Assembly (NCBI GenBank): GCA_016712105.1
Contig: JADJRU010000049.1
Span: forward strand, 117,468 to 181,467
DNA: 64,000 nucleotides
DNA from: Ahniella sp.
GTDB taxonomy: Bacteria > Pseudomonadota > Gammaproteobacteria > Xanthomonadales > Ahniellaceae
Direction of reading: 5' to 3'
Both the position numbers and the translations under genes were made by a program. Shown in pieces: positions 36,357 through 45,259 of this stretch; position 1 is the first letter of the stretch, and each line of letters starts with the position of its first letter. Under the pieces are notes generated by a model that had not been told where the DNA came from, searched no databases, and worked only from the letters and a program-made list of their open reading frames with translations.

Positions 36357-37789
36357 GCCGAAGCCCGGTCTTTTCGACGGCCTCGAAACGCCTGCCACAC
36401 CACGATGACAAACAGCAGCCCACCGATGATGGCGATGAGGCCACCCAGCCCCATGAGCCCCATGCCGGCTACTTCGGACGAGGTGCGCAAAACCTGTTCA
36501 GACCCCGCCACTTTCCGCTGGACTCCATAACCACCGGACCAGACCAGCCCGATGATGTGCAGCAGTTGCCCGAGTCCGTAGACCAGTGGTTGCCAGCGTG
36601 CCAGGCGGCCGGTCGGCGCCGCCAGGCCAAATCTCGGCAGCAACAGGTAAACGAGGCCCATCAGCGCCAGCGTCACGCCAACGATACAGCCGTGGTAATG
36701 CGCGGGAATCCGCACATTGTTCCCCTGGATGACCACACCGATCAGCCCGCCCGCGGCGAACAGGGCCATCGACGCAAACAGCGCGGAACGGAGTGGCGCC
36801 ATGGCCGCCGCGTGTGTCCGCCCAGCCCGGAACCACGCCACGATCACTGCCAGGCCAATCGGCAGGATGGCGAGCCCACCGCCGAATCGCATGCCCCAGG
36901 TGTGCAGGTCGCGATGCAGGACACTTTCCACCGGAGCCACCAGATACGCGACCGGCGTGACGAACACCGACAACAATGCCAACAGCAGCAGGATCACGAG
37001 CACACGGGCACTGATCGGCAGCACCATGCCGGTGGCGAAGGCGAGCCAAACCCAACCGACCAGCATCAGCAAGGTCCAGACAAACTGCAGCGCGTGCCCG
37101 CCACCCCAGAACAGGATCTCGTAGTACATCCGCGCGTCATCAACACGCGGGGTCAACCAGACTGATGCGGCAAATGCCAGCACCGCCACGGCTGCGGCAA
37201 TCACGCTGGCATTAAGACCAAAGCGGATGGCACCTTCCATGCCAAGCCCGGGTCCCAATGCTGGCGCCGCCAGCAATCCATGTGCAGTCAACAAGGCTGC
37301 ACCCACACCGAACAACACCAAACCGGCCAGAAACACCGGGCCATCCAGCACCGGGATGTAGTTCGCCATGACCGGCGCGGCGGGTGCGACAAACGGTGCC
37401 GCAGCCATCACCAGCGTGCCGAACGTCGACAAGGCCAAAGCAGTGCGAGCAAGCCCGAGCGCGCGATCGCGCAGGTTCAAAGTCCACAGCATGCCGGCGC
37501 AGGCGACAAACCACACGAGCACCGACAAGTCGACGTGGACCACCAGCGCGACCCGAAAGAAGTCGCCAGCGGGCAACCAGGTGTTGATCCCGGGTGTCCG
37601 CGCAAGCACCAGCAGAATGGAATAGAGGCCTGACAGGACCAGCGCCGCCAGCCCCAACCAGAGCCAGCCACGCGCCAGGTTGACGACTCGCGGACTGGCC
37701 ACCAGCAACGCGGGTGCATCATGGACCGGCTCATGTTCCGCGGACGGGTTCCGATGCCGGAACGGGGCAAGAATGGCAAATGTATTCAT
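36353..37789 (-). CDS. Divergent heme-copper oxidase-like subunit I
   Basis: 478 residues with about 12 helices, distantly like the COX1/NorB/CcoN superfamily. H85 (VVHVDLSVLVWF) fits the helix-II low-spin heme ligand, H232 (FWGGGHALQF) the first CuB ligand, and H364/H366 (IPAHYHGCIVG) the helix-X heme pair. The CuB His-His pair is not adjacent: only H292-x3-H296 (VLHRDLHTWGM) is seen, and H232+4 is Phe rather than Tyr. It is therefore unclear that it reduces oxygen; NO reduction or a structural or electron-transfer role is possible. Overlaps both neighbours by four bases. No cytochrome c subunit is encoded with it, and the adjacent cytochrome b fusions could supply electrons. Confidence 0.75.
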   Translation of the reverse strand: MNTFAILAPFRHRNPSAEHEPVHDAPALLVASPRVVNLARGWLWLGLAALVLSGLYSILLVLARTPGINTWLPAGDFFRVALVVHVDLSVLVWFVACAGMLWTLNLRDRALGLARTALALSTFGTLVMAAAPFVAPAAPVMANYIPVLDGPVFLAGLVLFGVGAALLTAHGLLAAPALGPGLGMEGAIRFGLNASVIAAAVAVLAFAASVWLTPRVDDARMYYEILFWGGGHALQFVWTLLMLVGWVWLAFATGMVLPISARVLVILLLLALLSVFVTPVAYLVAPVESVLHRDLHTWGMRFGGGLAILPIGLAVIVAWFRAGRTHAAAMAPLRSALFASMALFAAGGLIGVVIQGNNVRIPAHYHGCIVGVTLALMGLVYLLLPRFGLAAPTGRLARWQPLVYGLGQLLHIIGLVWSGGYGVQRKVAGSEQVLRTSSEVAGMGLMGLGGLIAIIGGLLFVIVVWQAFRGRRKDRASA

Positions 37790-38292
37790 GGGAACTGGAT
37801 ACCTCCCAGGTCGGGATCAAAATCGATGACCAGCACTTCCGCCGGTTGCAGAGTCACGGTGCGCCGGGCTTGGTAGGGAAAATCGTCGCGACGCTGATCG
37901 TCGGAAAGCAGTACCGTCAATTCTTGTTGGCCCGTCGGCACGACAAGACGCCGATACATCGAGGCTTTGCCGTCCTGAGACCAACCGGCCGACCGCGCGG
38001 AGGTGTCGACCCGCAGCACCCCATCGACAAACAACTGGACACGAATCGCTGAGCGTTCGCGTGGACAGCGGGTGACGTGAAGCCTTTGCTCCGGCGTCAT
38101 CACTGCCAGTTCAGCAGGCCCTTTGGCCGCACAGTCGACCAAACGTTGTCCATGTTGGCTGAAGCTCAGTTTGATCACGGCGCTTTCCGGCGGCAAACGC
38201 CTGTATTCGGGCCAATGGGAAAACACGCCGATCAGCGCCACAAAAGCGAGGGCAACAAGACTTTGCAGAAAACCTGACCACCCGAGTTTCAT
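37786..38292 (-). CDS. Single-helix periplasmic protein of the reductase operon
   Basis: 168 residues from ATG 38292, chosen because it overlaps the preceding stop (ATGA). One N-terminal helix (FLQSLVALAFVALIGVF) and a beta-rich soluble domain of about 140 residues (two Cys, no CxxC or heme motif) ending DFDPDLGGIQFP. It has no known motif. Translational coupling on both sides suggests a dedicated subunit or assembly factor of the complex. Confidence 0.6.
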   Translation of the reverse strand: MKLGWSGFLQSLVALAFVALIGVFSHWPEYRRLPPESAVIKLSFSQHGQRLVDCAAKGPAELAVMTPEQRLHVTRCPRERSAIRVQLFVDGVLRVDTSARSAGWSQDGKASMYRRLVVPTGQQELTVLLSDDQRRDDFPYQARRTVTLQPAEVLVIDFDPDLGGIQFP

Positions 38293-39759
38293 TGGTGCAA
38301 CTCCGTCGTCTGTGGCCGACTCGCCCATGTGTCGAACAGTTCGTTCTCGGCGCCGATGTCATGCTGGGTCAGGCGCCACGCCGAGGCCGGGACCTGGCGT
38401 CGCAAACGCGGTGACCGCTTGCGCGCCAGCCGATCGGCGACCCAGTCACCGCCCAACCGGTACGTACACGCGCCGGCACTGCAGGAATTGATCCAGACTT
38501 CGGTGGCACCCAGACGAAGCGCCAGGTCAACGAAGGTCGGCGGCATCTGTGCAGCGCACGCAAAGGGCATCACCAGCAACCGATCGTCGTCGAAAGTTCT
38601 TGCCGCTTGTGCGCAAGCGAACAAAACCCGGCGCGGCGCATTCGGCGCTGACAGGCCCGCGACCAGGCGGCGACGAAAAGTATCGATCGGCATGTCCGGC
38701 AAATCGATGCCACTGATCAACTGCGCCGCGGGAAACAGCGGACTGGCGGTCGGACATGCCCCAACGCAGATGCCACAGGCAGCGCATCGATCGGGATCGA
38801 CCACGGCAATCTGGCGCCCGGGTTTCAGGTTCGGATGCGGTGCCAGGTGAATGGCTTCATACGGACAGTCGGCCACACAGAGCCGGCAGCCACTACATTG
38901 CGCCGGAGTCACCACCGCTGCCGGGGATCGCGGCATCAGAGCGGGAAACCAGGGCAACAACACCAGGACCAGCAGCAGTATCGACAACACCATCCACAAG
39001 GCTGCCCCGCCGATCCACTCAGACATCGGCAGCCAGTGCAGCAGCCACCAATCGATCGGCACGACCGAAGCGCCCGCGACGGATCCGCCGGCGCCTGACT
39101 GAGCACCGGCATGGCCACCGCCAGCACAAGCAGCGCAGAGGAAACGGCGATCCAGACCCGCGGGCGAGGCCACACGGCAGGACGATTCAATCGCTGCACA
39201 TGGAACCAGAGCGCAAACGCGATCAGCAACGGCACGCCGATATGGACAAACACCAGCAACGAAAACAGCCGATCACTGACAAACGCGGCATCCAGGAAAT
39301 TTCGCGCGAACGGCACGGTCAGGAACGGCAGGGTGTCGAGCCATTCGGCTGACGCCTCGGCGGCAAACTGCCCAAGCTGATCCCAATTCAGCCAGAATCC
39401 GCCGATCGCCGCGACGTACACCAACACGAGCAAGGGGCAAACCGGTCCACCAACTGTAGGACTGATACCGACGAAACCGCCCCAGCATCATCTCCCGCAA
39501 CAAGTGCAACCACGTCAGCACCAGGAAGCCATCGGCGGCGTATCGATGCATGCTGCGCAACAAGCCGCCGGTCCACGGCGACTCCCGGCTCAACTGGTCA
39601 ATGGACTCAAAGGCGCCGACCACCGAGGTATCCAAGAACAGATACAGATAGGTGCCACTAGCCACCAGGAAGAAGAACAGCACGCAGCACGCGCTGGCCA
39701 GCACCTGCCAGAAGAACGGTGGTACGCAGGACCCGCTCCACGCGCATTGCCGCGTTCAT
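38289..39759 (-). CDS. Cytochrome b - dicluster [4Fe-4S] ferredoxin - MvhD-like fusion (three frameshifts)
   Basis: Start ATG 39759 overlaps the SCO stop. Joining four frame segments (breaks near 39720, 39440 and 39098) gives about 490 residues. First comes a cytochrome b domain with two His pairs spaced 14 (SMHRYAADG...LH; FVHIGVP...FH) that aligns with the fusion at 34452. Then two [4Fe-4S] motifs (CSGCRLCVADC, CAACGICVGAC), then a C-terminal domain like the hydrogenase delta subunit MvhD/FlpD (VLFACAQAAR ... INSCSAGACTYRLGG), which in methanogens ligates a [2Fe-2S] cluster and connects to heterodisulfide reductase or formate/hydrogen donors. All cofactor ligands survive, arguing for sequencing errors rather than decay. 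The predicted role is electron exchange between a soluble low-potential donor and the membrane complex. Confidence 0.75.
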
Positions 39760-40591
39760 CCCTGCACCCGGCACCCTCCGCGGCGACGGTGTCGCCACCA
39801 CTCCTGCGCGGCAAGGAACACCATGGTCAGAATGAAGGTCAGCCCACCTGCGATTTCCAGGTAGAGTCCCCAGTCCGTCCGGTACTTGCCGGTCACCGGG
39901 TCATACACCGAGCACAATATGCGCACACGATCGATCAGGTCACCCAGACTGCGTGTGTTGCCGACCAGTTCGCCGCCAAGCAGTTGCTTCAAAGGCTCAC
40001 CGAGCGCATCGGCAGCAAACGCGTCACCGTAGACTTGGCTGTGCAAGCGGCCTTCGGCATCCAGGATGCTGACTTGCAAGGTGTGGTCGAATCCCATCGG
40101 TGTTGCGGCAAATCGAAACCCGAAGGCATCGGCAAGCGCCGCAACATCGGCCTGCGCGGGCGCGAGGAAAGACCAGTTGCGATCGTCGATGCGCTGGCGC
40201 GCGGCGAATTCGCGCATCGCCACCGGGCTGTCGGAAGGCTGGTTGAAGCCGATGCTGAGGACGTGGAATTGCCGATCGCCGAATCGATCGCGCATCCCCA
40301 GTACGGCTTTGCGCAGGGCGCGTGAACTGGTCGGGCAGACTTCGAAACAACCGGTGTAGATAAAGTTCACGAGAACCGGATTGCCACGGAACTCGGCGAG
40401 TGTGCGCACATTCCCGTCCGTGTCGATGAACCGGAAGTCAGATGGCATCTGGCCCAACACGGACTGGCTCGCGGCAATCGCCTCGGATTGATCGAGCCCA
40501 GACCCTGGGCTGATCGGGGCACTTGCGCCTTGATCGCTGCGGCGAAACCACCGATCAGCAACGTCACCGCGAGGGCGCGAAAACAAAACAT
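39756..40591 (-). CDS. SCO1/SenC copper chaperone with C-terminal helix (frameshifted near 40490)
   Basis: Start ATG 40591 gives a signal peptide (LAVTLLIGGFAAAIKAQ), and the frame then shifts near 40490 into the SCO domain. That domain has NFIYTGCFEVCPTSS with the copper-binding CxxxC and MGFDHTLQ with the third ligand His. Unusually for SCO there is an additional C-terminal domain ending in a membrane helix (LEIAGGLTFILTMVFLAA). Delivers copper to the CuA or CuB site of the heme-copper enzyme upstream in the operon. One base after ctaB. Confidence 0.85.
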
Positions 40592-40592
40592 G

Positions 40593-41489
40593 TCAACGCA
40601 TCAACACATCGAGCACGGCGCCCGCAAACAGAACACACAACTGAACCAGCGATGCCAGGAAACACCGGATCGCGCGTTTGCGATCCGGAAGCTGCCGAAG
40701 TCGCCAGGCCTGCCTCAGGAACAGGGCGCCGCCGAGTCCCGCACCGACGGCGTACCAGGCGCCGGCACCGAACCCGAGCGGCAAGAACGCTGCCAATACC
40801 AGAACCACGGTACTGACGAAGATCACCGCGCAGTCCGTGCATCACCGACCACCACGGGCAACATGGGAATCCCGGCAGCACGATAATCCTCGCGGCCGGC
40901 AATCGCCAGACTCCAGAAATGCGGTGGGGTCCACAGGAACAACACCAGTGCGAGGCTCCAGGCCATACCACCCAGATTCGGATCGGCGAGCGCCGATCCA
41001 GCCAGCGCCGCAAAACTTCCGGACAAACCACCGATCACGATGTTGAGCCAACTGCGACGCTTCAACCAGACCGTGTACACGATCGCATAGGTGAATGCGC
41101 CGAGAAACACGAACAGAGCTGCCAGTGCGTTCGCAAACACCCAGACCGTAGCCACGGATACCGCCAGCATCAGAACGATCGGCACCAGCCACCAGCGTGG
41201 CTTCGATGAAGCGCTCCGGTCACGAACGGCCGCGACCGCGTGCGCTTCATCAACCCATCACTCTTGAACTCGTACCACTGGTTGAACGCACCGGCACTGC
41301 CGGAGGCGAACAGGGTTCCCAGCGTCAGCGCCAACACTTCTGCAGCGCCTGCGCCGGCACCGGGCGTCACCACATACGCAACCAGGCGGTCAACGCGATG
41401 ATGATGCCGATCCGCCACTTGAACAGGCTCAGCACGTCCCGCCACCAGGCCAGGCTGGTAGGCGGGTGATCCAGGATTACAGTACTCAT
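40593..41489 (-). CDS. ctaB: Protoheme IX farnesyltransferase (heme O synthase; three frameshifts)
   Basis: Starts at ATG 41489 (MSTVILDHPPTSLAWWRDVL), overlapping the subunit I stop. Four frame segments reconstitute 299 residues: LFKWRIGIIIALTA, then NQWYEFKSDGLMKRTRSRP (the prenyl-diphosphate-binding NxxxDxxxDxxMxRTxxRP-like motif, with E and S replacements), then YTVWLKRRSWLNIVIGGLSG, TPPHFWSLAI and the last helices (VIFVSTVVLVLAAFLPLGF). Breaks lie near 41392, 41200 and 40826 and all act like single-base deletions. Adds farnesyl to heme B, consistent with a heme O- or A-containing reductase in the operon. Confidence 0.85.
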
Positions 41490-43213
41490 GATGTGCCCGA
41501 TCGGTCCTCGGGAGACAACAGGCCCCACAGGTGGAGAGGTATTTCCAGTTGATGAAGTAGTAGAGGATGAAGGACACCAGGAACACCATGGCCAGCACGA
41601 ACGTGCCCGGCGCAGCAAACCCCATCGAGCCATAGGTCTGCACGGCCAAGGTCGGTGCAGTCGGCGGGATCGGCGTGGTCACGCTGCTCTGGGCGCCCGT
41701 ATCGAGGCGCTTGCCCCACAGGATCGAGCCAACGGTGATGTAGATGTAGATCGCACCACCGACAATCGCGGCGATGCCGGCGATGCCGACGAGCGCCATC
41801 ATCAGGTAGGCCGCACCCGGCCATTCGTAGGCCAGCGCGTTGCCGTTGAACGCCATGTCCCAATGCCGGCGTGACACACCAAGCGTGCCGGCACCCATCA
41901 TCACCAGGCAGAAGAAGTACATCGACAGGCCGAACAGGTAAGGCTGCCAGCGGGCCAGCGTCGGATTGATCATCTCGCGGCGGAACAGCACCGGAATCAG
42001 GAAGTACGTCAGCGCCATGAACGACAGGGTCGTGCCGACCACCGACCGTGGCATGGAAGTGGCCCGGCACGTAGATGGTGTTGTGAATGATCATGTTGAG
42101 CTGTTCGGTGCCCATCATCACGCCGGAAATGCCACCGAGGAAGCCGAAACCGATAATCGAGATGAACACGCCGGAGAACACCGGGTTGCCCCAGGGCGCC
42201 TTGCGCAGCCACTCGAACAGTCCGTTGTTGTAACCCTTGGCGCGCTGCGCGACTTCCATCGCACCCGGAATCGTCAAGCCATGGATCATCGACGCCAGAA
42301 CCGCGAAGTACATGAAGTAGCTGGTGTTGACGACTTTCCAGGCAGTGCTCATGCCGGGATCGGCGAGCAGGTGATGCGCACTCGCCAACTGCAGGAACAG
42401 GATATAGAGCAGGAACGCGCCGCGACTGACCCGCTCCGACATCGGCTTGGCGCCAAAGGCAATGGCGGCCACCGCGTACCAGATCGAGATGTGTGCAGCG
42501 ACGTTGATCTGTTGCGACGAATGCCCGAAAGCCCACCAGATGGTGCGGTAGATGAGCGGATCGACCGAGTCGATGACGCCCAGGGACAACAGATAGGTGG
42601 GTACCAGGATGATCGCCCCCGACGTGATCGTAAAGACCGCGATGATGCATGCGGTAATCGCGCCGAAGGTCACCAAGGGGACCGAACCCTGGTAAGTCTT
42701 CTCGCGTTTGGCGATCACCAAGGTACCCAAGAACACGAAGCAGGCGATGAGTGCACCGACTGCAAACAGGATCAGCCCAAGATAGAACGATGGCGCGGCC
42801 ATCATGGGCACATAGGAAGTCATCATCACGCTGGATCCGCCCTGATAGACGGCGACGTTGTTGACGACCGCACCGATGACCATCAACGCGAATGCAGTCC
42901 AGGCCAGCTTGGGCGTGGCGATCCGGCAGCGAAGCAAGGTCGAGGAGCAGAAGTACAACACGGCGATCTCGAAGAAGATGATCCAGAAGATCAGCATGTC
43001 GATGCCGTGGGCAGTGAGCACTTGGTAGAACGTGTCGGCTTCGAGCCAGTGGATGGACGGCCAGCGGGTGAGCACGACGCCGATCGCGAGGATGCCGCCG
43101 ATGAGCAGGAACACGACCGCCGCGACGGCATTCGCGATCATCAGCTTTTCGGCCTGGGATTCGAACTGGAGCCCGGAGCGTGGGCAGGTCCGGTAGGTGG
43201 TGGCGTTGGACAT
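41486..43213 (-). CDS. Heme-copper reductase subunit I, B-type-like with Gln at the Tyr position (two frameshifts)
   Basis: About 575 residues, 12-14 helices. Ligands: H69 (LTAHGIDMLIFW), H231 (CuB; WWAFGHSSQQINV), H280/H281 (CuB; ASAHHLLADP), H385/H387 (VPGHFHATV). At H231+4, where oxygen reductases of the A and B families carry the cross-linked Tyr (HPEVY, HPIVY), there is Gln235; loss of this Tyr is a feature of NO reductases. The frame shifts near 42040 and back near 41535, so the segment VGTTLSFMALTYFLIP...FILYYFINWKYL lies in another frame. The C-terminus LHLWGLLSPEDRSGTS overlaps the ctaB start. Partner of the CuA subunit just upstream. Confidence 0.85.
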   Translation of the reverse strand: MSNATTYRTCPRSGLQFESQAEKLMIANAVAAVVFLLIGGILAIGVVLTRWPSIHWLEADTFYQVLTAHGIDMLIFWIIFFEIAVLYFCSSTLLRCRIATPKLAWTAFALMVIGAVVNNVAVYQGGSSVMMTSYVPMMAAPSFYLGLILFAVGALIACFVFLGTLVIAKREKTYQGSVPLVTFGAITACIIAVFTITSGAIILVPTYLLSLGVIDSVDPLIYRTIWWAFGHSSQQINVAAHISIWYAVAAIAFGAKPMSERVSRGAFLLYILFLQLASAHHLLADPGMSTAWKVVNTSYFMYFAVLASMIHGLTIPGAMEVAQRAKGYNNGLFEWLRKAPWGNPVFSGVFISIIGFGFLGGISGVMMGTEQLNMIIHNTIYVPGHFHATVGGRHDPVVHGADVLPDSGAVPPRDDQSDAGPLAALPVRPVDVLLLPGDDGCRHAWCVTPALGHGVQRQRAGLRMAGCGLPDDGARRHRRHRRDCRWCDLHLHHRWLDPVGQAPRYGRPEQRDHADPADCTDLGRADLWLDGVCCAGHVRAGHGVPGVLHPLLLHQLEIPLHLWGLLSPEDRSGTS

Positions 43214-43225
43214 GGTCGTCTCCGC

Positions 43226-43765
43226 TTATTTCACGTAGATGCGACCGACCATCATGTGATGGCCGATGCCGCAGTATTCGTTGCAGACCACCGAATAGGT
43301 GCCGGTCTGGTTCGGCGTGACCGTGATCACGTGTTCGTATCCAGGGACAATCTGGATGTTGATGTTGGCCGGCTGCAGCGAGAATCCGTGGTTGTAGTCC
43401 ATCGAGGTCAGGTGCAGTCGGTAACTCTTGTCCTTCTCCAGTTCGAGGATCGGCCAGAAGCTCCACAGGCGCGCGATCAGATAGACATCACTGCCAGCGG
43501 GTGGTGCGACGACCGGGGTCTGCAGGTCGGTCTCGGTGCGAACGGTGTATTGGTCGACCATGCGCTGCGCCTTTTCGGAAAACAGCTGCGGCGTGGTCTT
43601 GTAGGTTTCGGTCGACAGGTTCTGGCGGCCGTAGGCATGCCACCAGACCATCATGAAGAACATCACCAGGCACCAGACGAACGCGATGGCGATCCAGGTA
43701 CCTTCGACACGATCCAGCGGGTGTTTCCACCACAGTCGTTCGGCGGGAGGGAGAATGGCGGTCAT
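43226..43765 (-). CDS. Heme-copper reductase subunit II with CuA site
   Basis: 179 residues. One N-terminal helix (WIAIAFVWCLVMFFMMVWW) followed by a cupredoxin domain with complete CuA ligands: H126 (DYNHGFSL), C161, C165, H169 and M172 (CNEYCGIGHHMMVG). Short, single-helix subunits II are typical of B-type (ba3) oxidases and CuA-type NO reductases. Accepts electrons from a c-type cytochrome or cupredoxin and passes them to subunit I, 12 bases downstream. Confidence 0.92.
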   Translation of the reverse strand: MTAILPPAERLWWKHPLDRVEGTWIAIAFVWCLVMFFMMVWWHAYGRQNLSTETYKTTPQLFSEKAQRMVDQYTVRTETDLQTPVVAPPAGSDVYLIARLWSFWPILELEKDKSYRLHLTSMDYNHGFSLQPANINIQIVPGYEHVITVTPNQTGTYSVVCNEYCGIGHHMMVGRIYVK

Positions 43766-43775
43766 GTCGGCACCC

Positions 43776-43934
43776 TCATTTCGCGGTCGGCAAGGTCAGG
43801 ATGTCGATCACGCCCCAGAGCGTGTAGACAACCATCGGCGTCATCACGCCAAGGAACAGCAGCAGGAACGGGTTGTCGAGCAGTTGCTGCATCCACGGCA
43901 CCTGTTCTTCCGGTGAGTCGTGTTCGGGGTTCAT
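43776..43934 (-). CDS. Small one-helix subunit, first gene of the operon
   Basis: 52 residues (MNPEHDSPEEQVPWMQQLLD then one helix NPFLLLFLGVMTPMVVYTLW). Begins at ATG 43934 after GGAG-like GGAGCC and ends 10 bases before subunit II. Size, helix and position resemble the small IIa-type subunits of B-type oxidases. Confidence 0.65.
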   Translation of the reverse strand: MNPEHDSPEEQVPWMQQLLDNPFLLLFLGVMTPMVVYTLWGVIDILTLPTAK

Positions 43935-44033
43935 GGCGGGCTCCGCACTGGGGTCTGAAGGCGGTTCCTGGGCTTCGCTTCGCGGGCCCTCGGAACATGT
44001 GCCTATTTGCCGCCTTCAGGGCAGCCACTGTCC

Positions 44034-44047
44034 TTGACATGGGTCAA
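44034..44047. promoter_or_regulatory. FNR/DNR-type palindrome between ctaA and the reductase operon
   Basis: TTGAC-ATGG-GTCAA, a perfect 5-bp inverted repeat in the 199-base divergent gap, 100 bases from the small-subunit start and 87 from ctaA. It fits the general CRP/FNR-family half-site TTGAY and resembles NO-responsive DNR/NnrR sites (TTGAT-N4-GTCAA). The remainder of the gap shows no other clear motif. Confidence 0.6.
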
Positions 44048-44133
44048 CCCGGATTCAAGTGCCATCCACGAGCCGATGACAGTGGCGGTGTTACACGGCA
44101 TGCTGTGCATATCCCATTCAAGCGACCTGTGCC

Positions 44134-45192
44134 ATGTCCACCACCCTCCCCCTGGCGTCCCGCGACGCCGACACCCGCGCCATCGGTCGATGGCTCATGG
44201 TGTGCTGTGTTGTCCTGTTTGCGTTGATCATGCTCGGCGGCGCCACACGCCTGACCGAATCAGGTCTGTCGATCGTCGAATGGAAACCGGTGACCGGCAT
44301 CCTGCCACCGATGGGTGACGCCGAATGGCAAGCCGAACTCGATCGTTATCGGGACAGCCCGCAGTACGTGAAAGTGAATCGCGGCATGTCACTCGACGAG
44401 TTCAAGCTGATCTTCTGGTACGAGTATGCGCACCGTTTGCTGGCGCGCGTTCTTGGGCTCTGTTTTGCGCTGCCCTACTTCTGGTTCCTGCTGCGCGGCC
44501 GGATTCCGCCCACCCTGCGCTGGCCCCTGTTCGGCACCCTGCTGCTGGGCGCCGCACAGGGCTACATGGGTTGGTACATGGTCAAGAGCGGCCTCGTGGA
44601 TATTCCGCGCGTCAGTCATTACCGGCTTGCGGCCCATCTGGGCCTGGCACTGATGATCTTCGCGGCCATGTTCTGGATCGGCTCGCGCGCCCTGTGGCCG
44701 CGGGCGCGCGACGCCGCGCGCACGAGCCGACTGGTCTGGCTCGTCGCGGCATTTCTGGTCTTCACGATCCTGTTCGGCGCATTTGTCGCAGGTCTGCGCG
44801 CGGGCCTTGTCTACAACACGTTCCCGCTGATGGGCGGCCAATTCGTGCCGCCGAACTTCCTGAGCTTCGACCCGGTGATCCTGAATTTCCTGGAGAACCC
44901 GGGCACGGTGCAGTTCGTGCATCGCTGGCTTGCCATCAGCACTCTTATGCTGATTGGCCTGCTGGTGTGGCGTCTCCGAGCCTTGCCCCTGTCGGGCAGT
45001 CAGCGCCAAGCGATGTGGCTGTTGCTCGGTGCCGTCCTGTTGCAGGTATCACTCGGCATCGCCACCTTGCTGCTGCATGTACCGGTCTGGCTCGGTACGC
45101 TCCATCAAGGTGGTGCCGTCGTGTTGCTCGCAGCGCTGTTGTGGCTGGGCGGGCGGGGTTTGCCGAACGGTTCGAGGATCAACAACCGCTGA
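44134..45192 (+). CDS. ctaA: Heme A synthase (COX15/CtaA)
   Basis: 352 residues, eight predicted helices. COX15-type features: GGATRLTESGLSIVEWKPVTG, the heme-ligand His of EYAHRLLARVLG, QGYMGWYMVKSGL, the LAAHLGLALMIF His, and FVHRWLAISTL. Converts heme O to heme A. Diverges from the reductase operon and, with ctaB, implies that its product enzyme carries heme A or O-derived cofactor. Confidence 0.95.
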   Translation: MSTTLPLASRDADTRAIGRWLMVCCVVLFALIMLGGATRLTESGLSIVEWKPVTGILPPMGDAEWQAELDRYRDSPQYVKVNRGMSLDEFKLIFWYEYAHRLLARVLGLCFALPYFWFLLRGRIPPTLRWPLFGTLLLGAAQGYMGWYMVKSGLVDIPRVSHYRLAAHLGLALMIFAAMFWIGSRALWPRARDAARTSRLVWLVAAFLVFTILFGAFVAGLRAGLVYNTFPLMGGQFVPPNFLSFDPVILNFLENPGTVQFVHRWLAISTLMLIGLLVWRLRALPLSGSQRQAMWLLLGAVLLQVSLGIATLLLHVPVWLGTLHQGGAVVLLAALLWLGGRGLPNGSRINNR

Positions 45193-45259
45193 TCCGTGCC
45201 GGCAAATTCCGGCGCGAGGGCAGCCACTGCATTCAGTCGGACAAGTTCGGCTCCAGCAC

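Noticed and set aside
41486..43934. Calling this a standard aa3 cytochrome c oxidase (ctaC/ctaD)
   Set aside because: Subunit I lacks the HPEVY motif and subunit II has one helix; there is no subunit III or CtaG. B-type/NOR-like is the better fit.
41966..44227. 753-codon plus-strand frame across the heme-copper genes
   Set aside because: Antisense to subunits I, II and the small subunit, which carry all metal ligands; no domain recognised.
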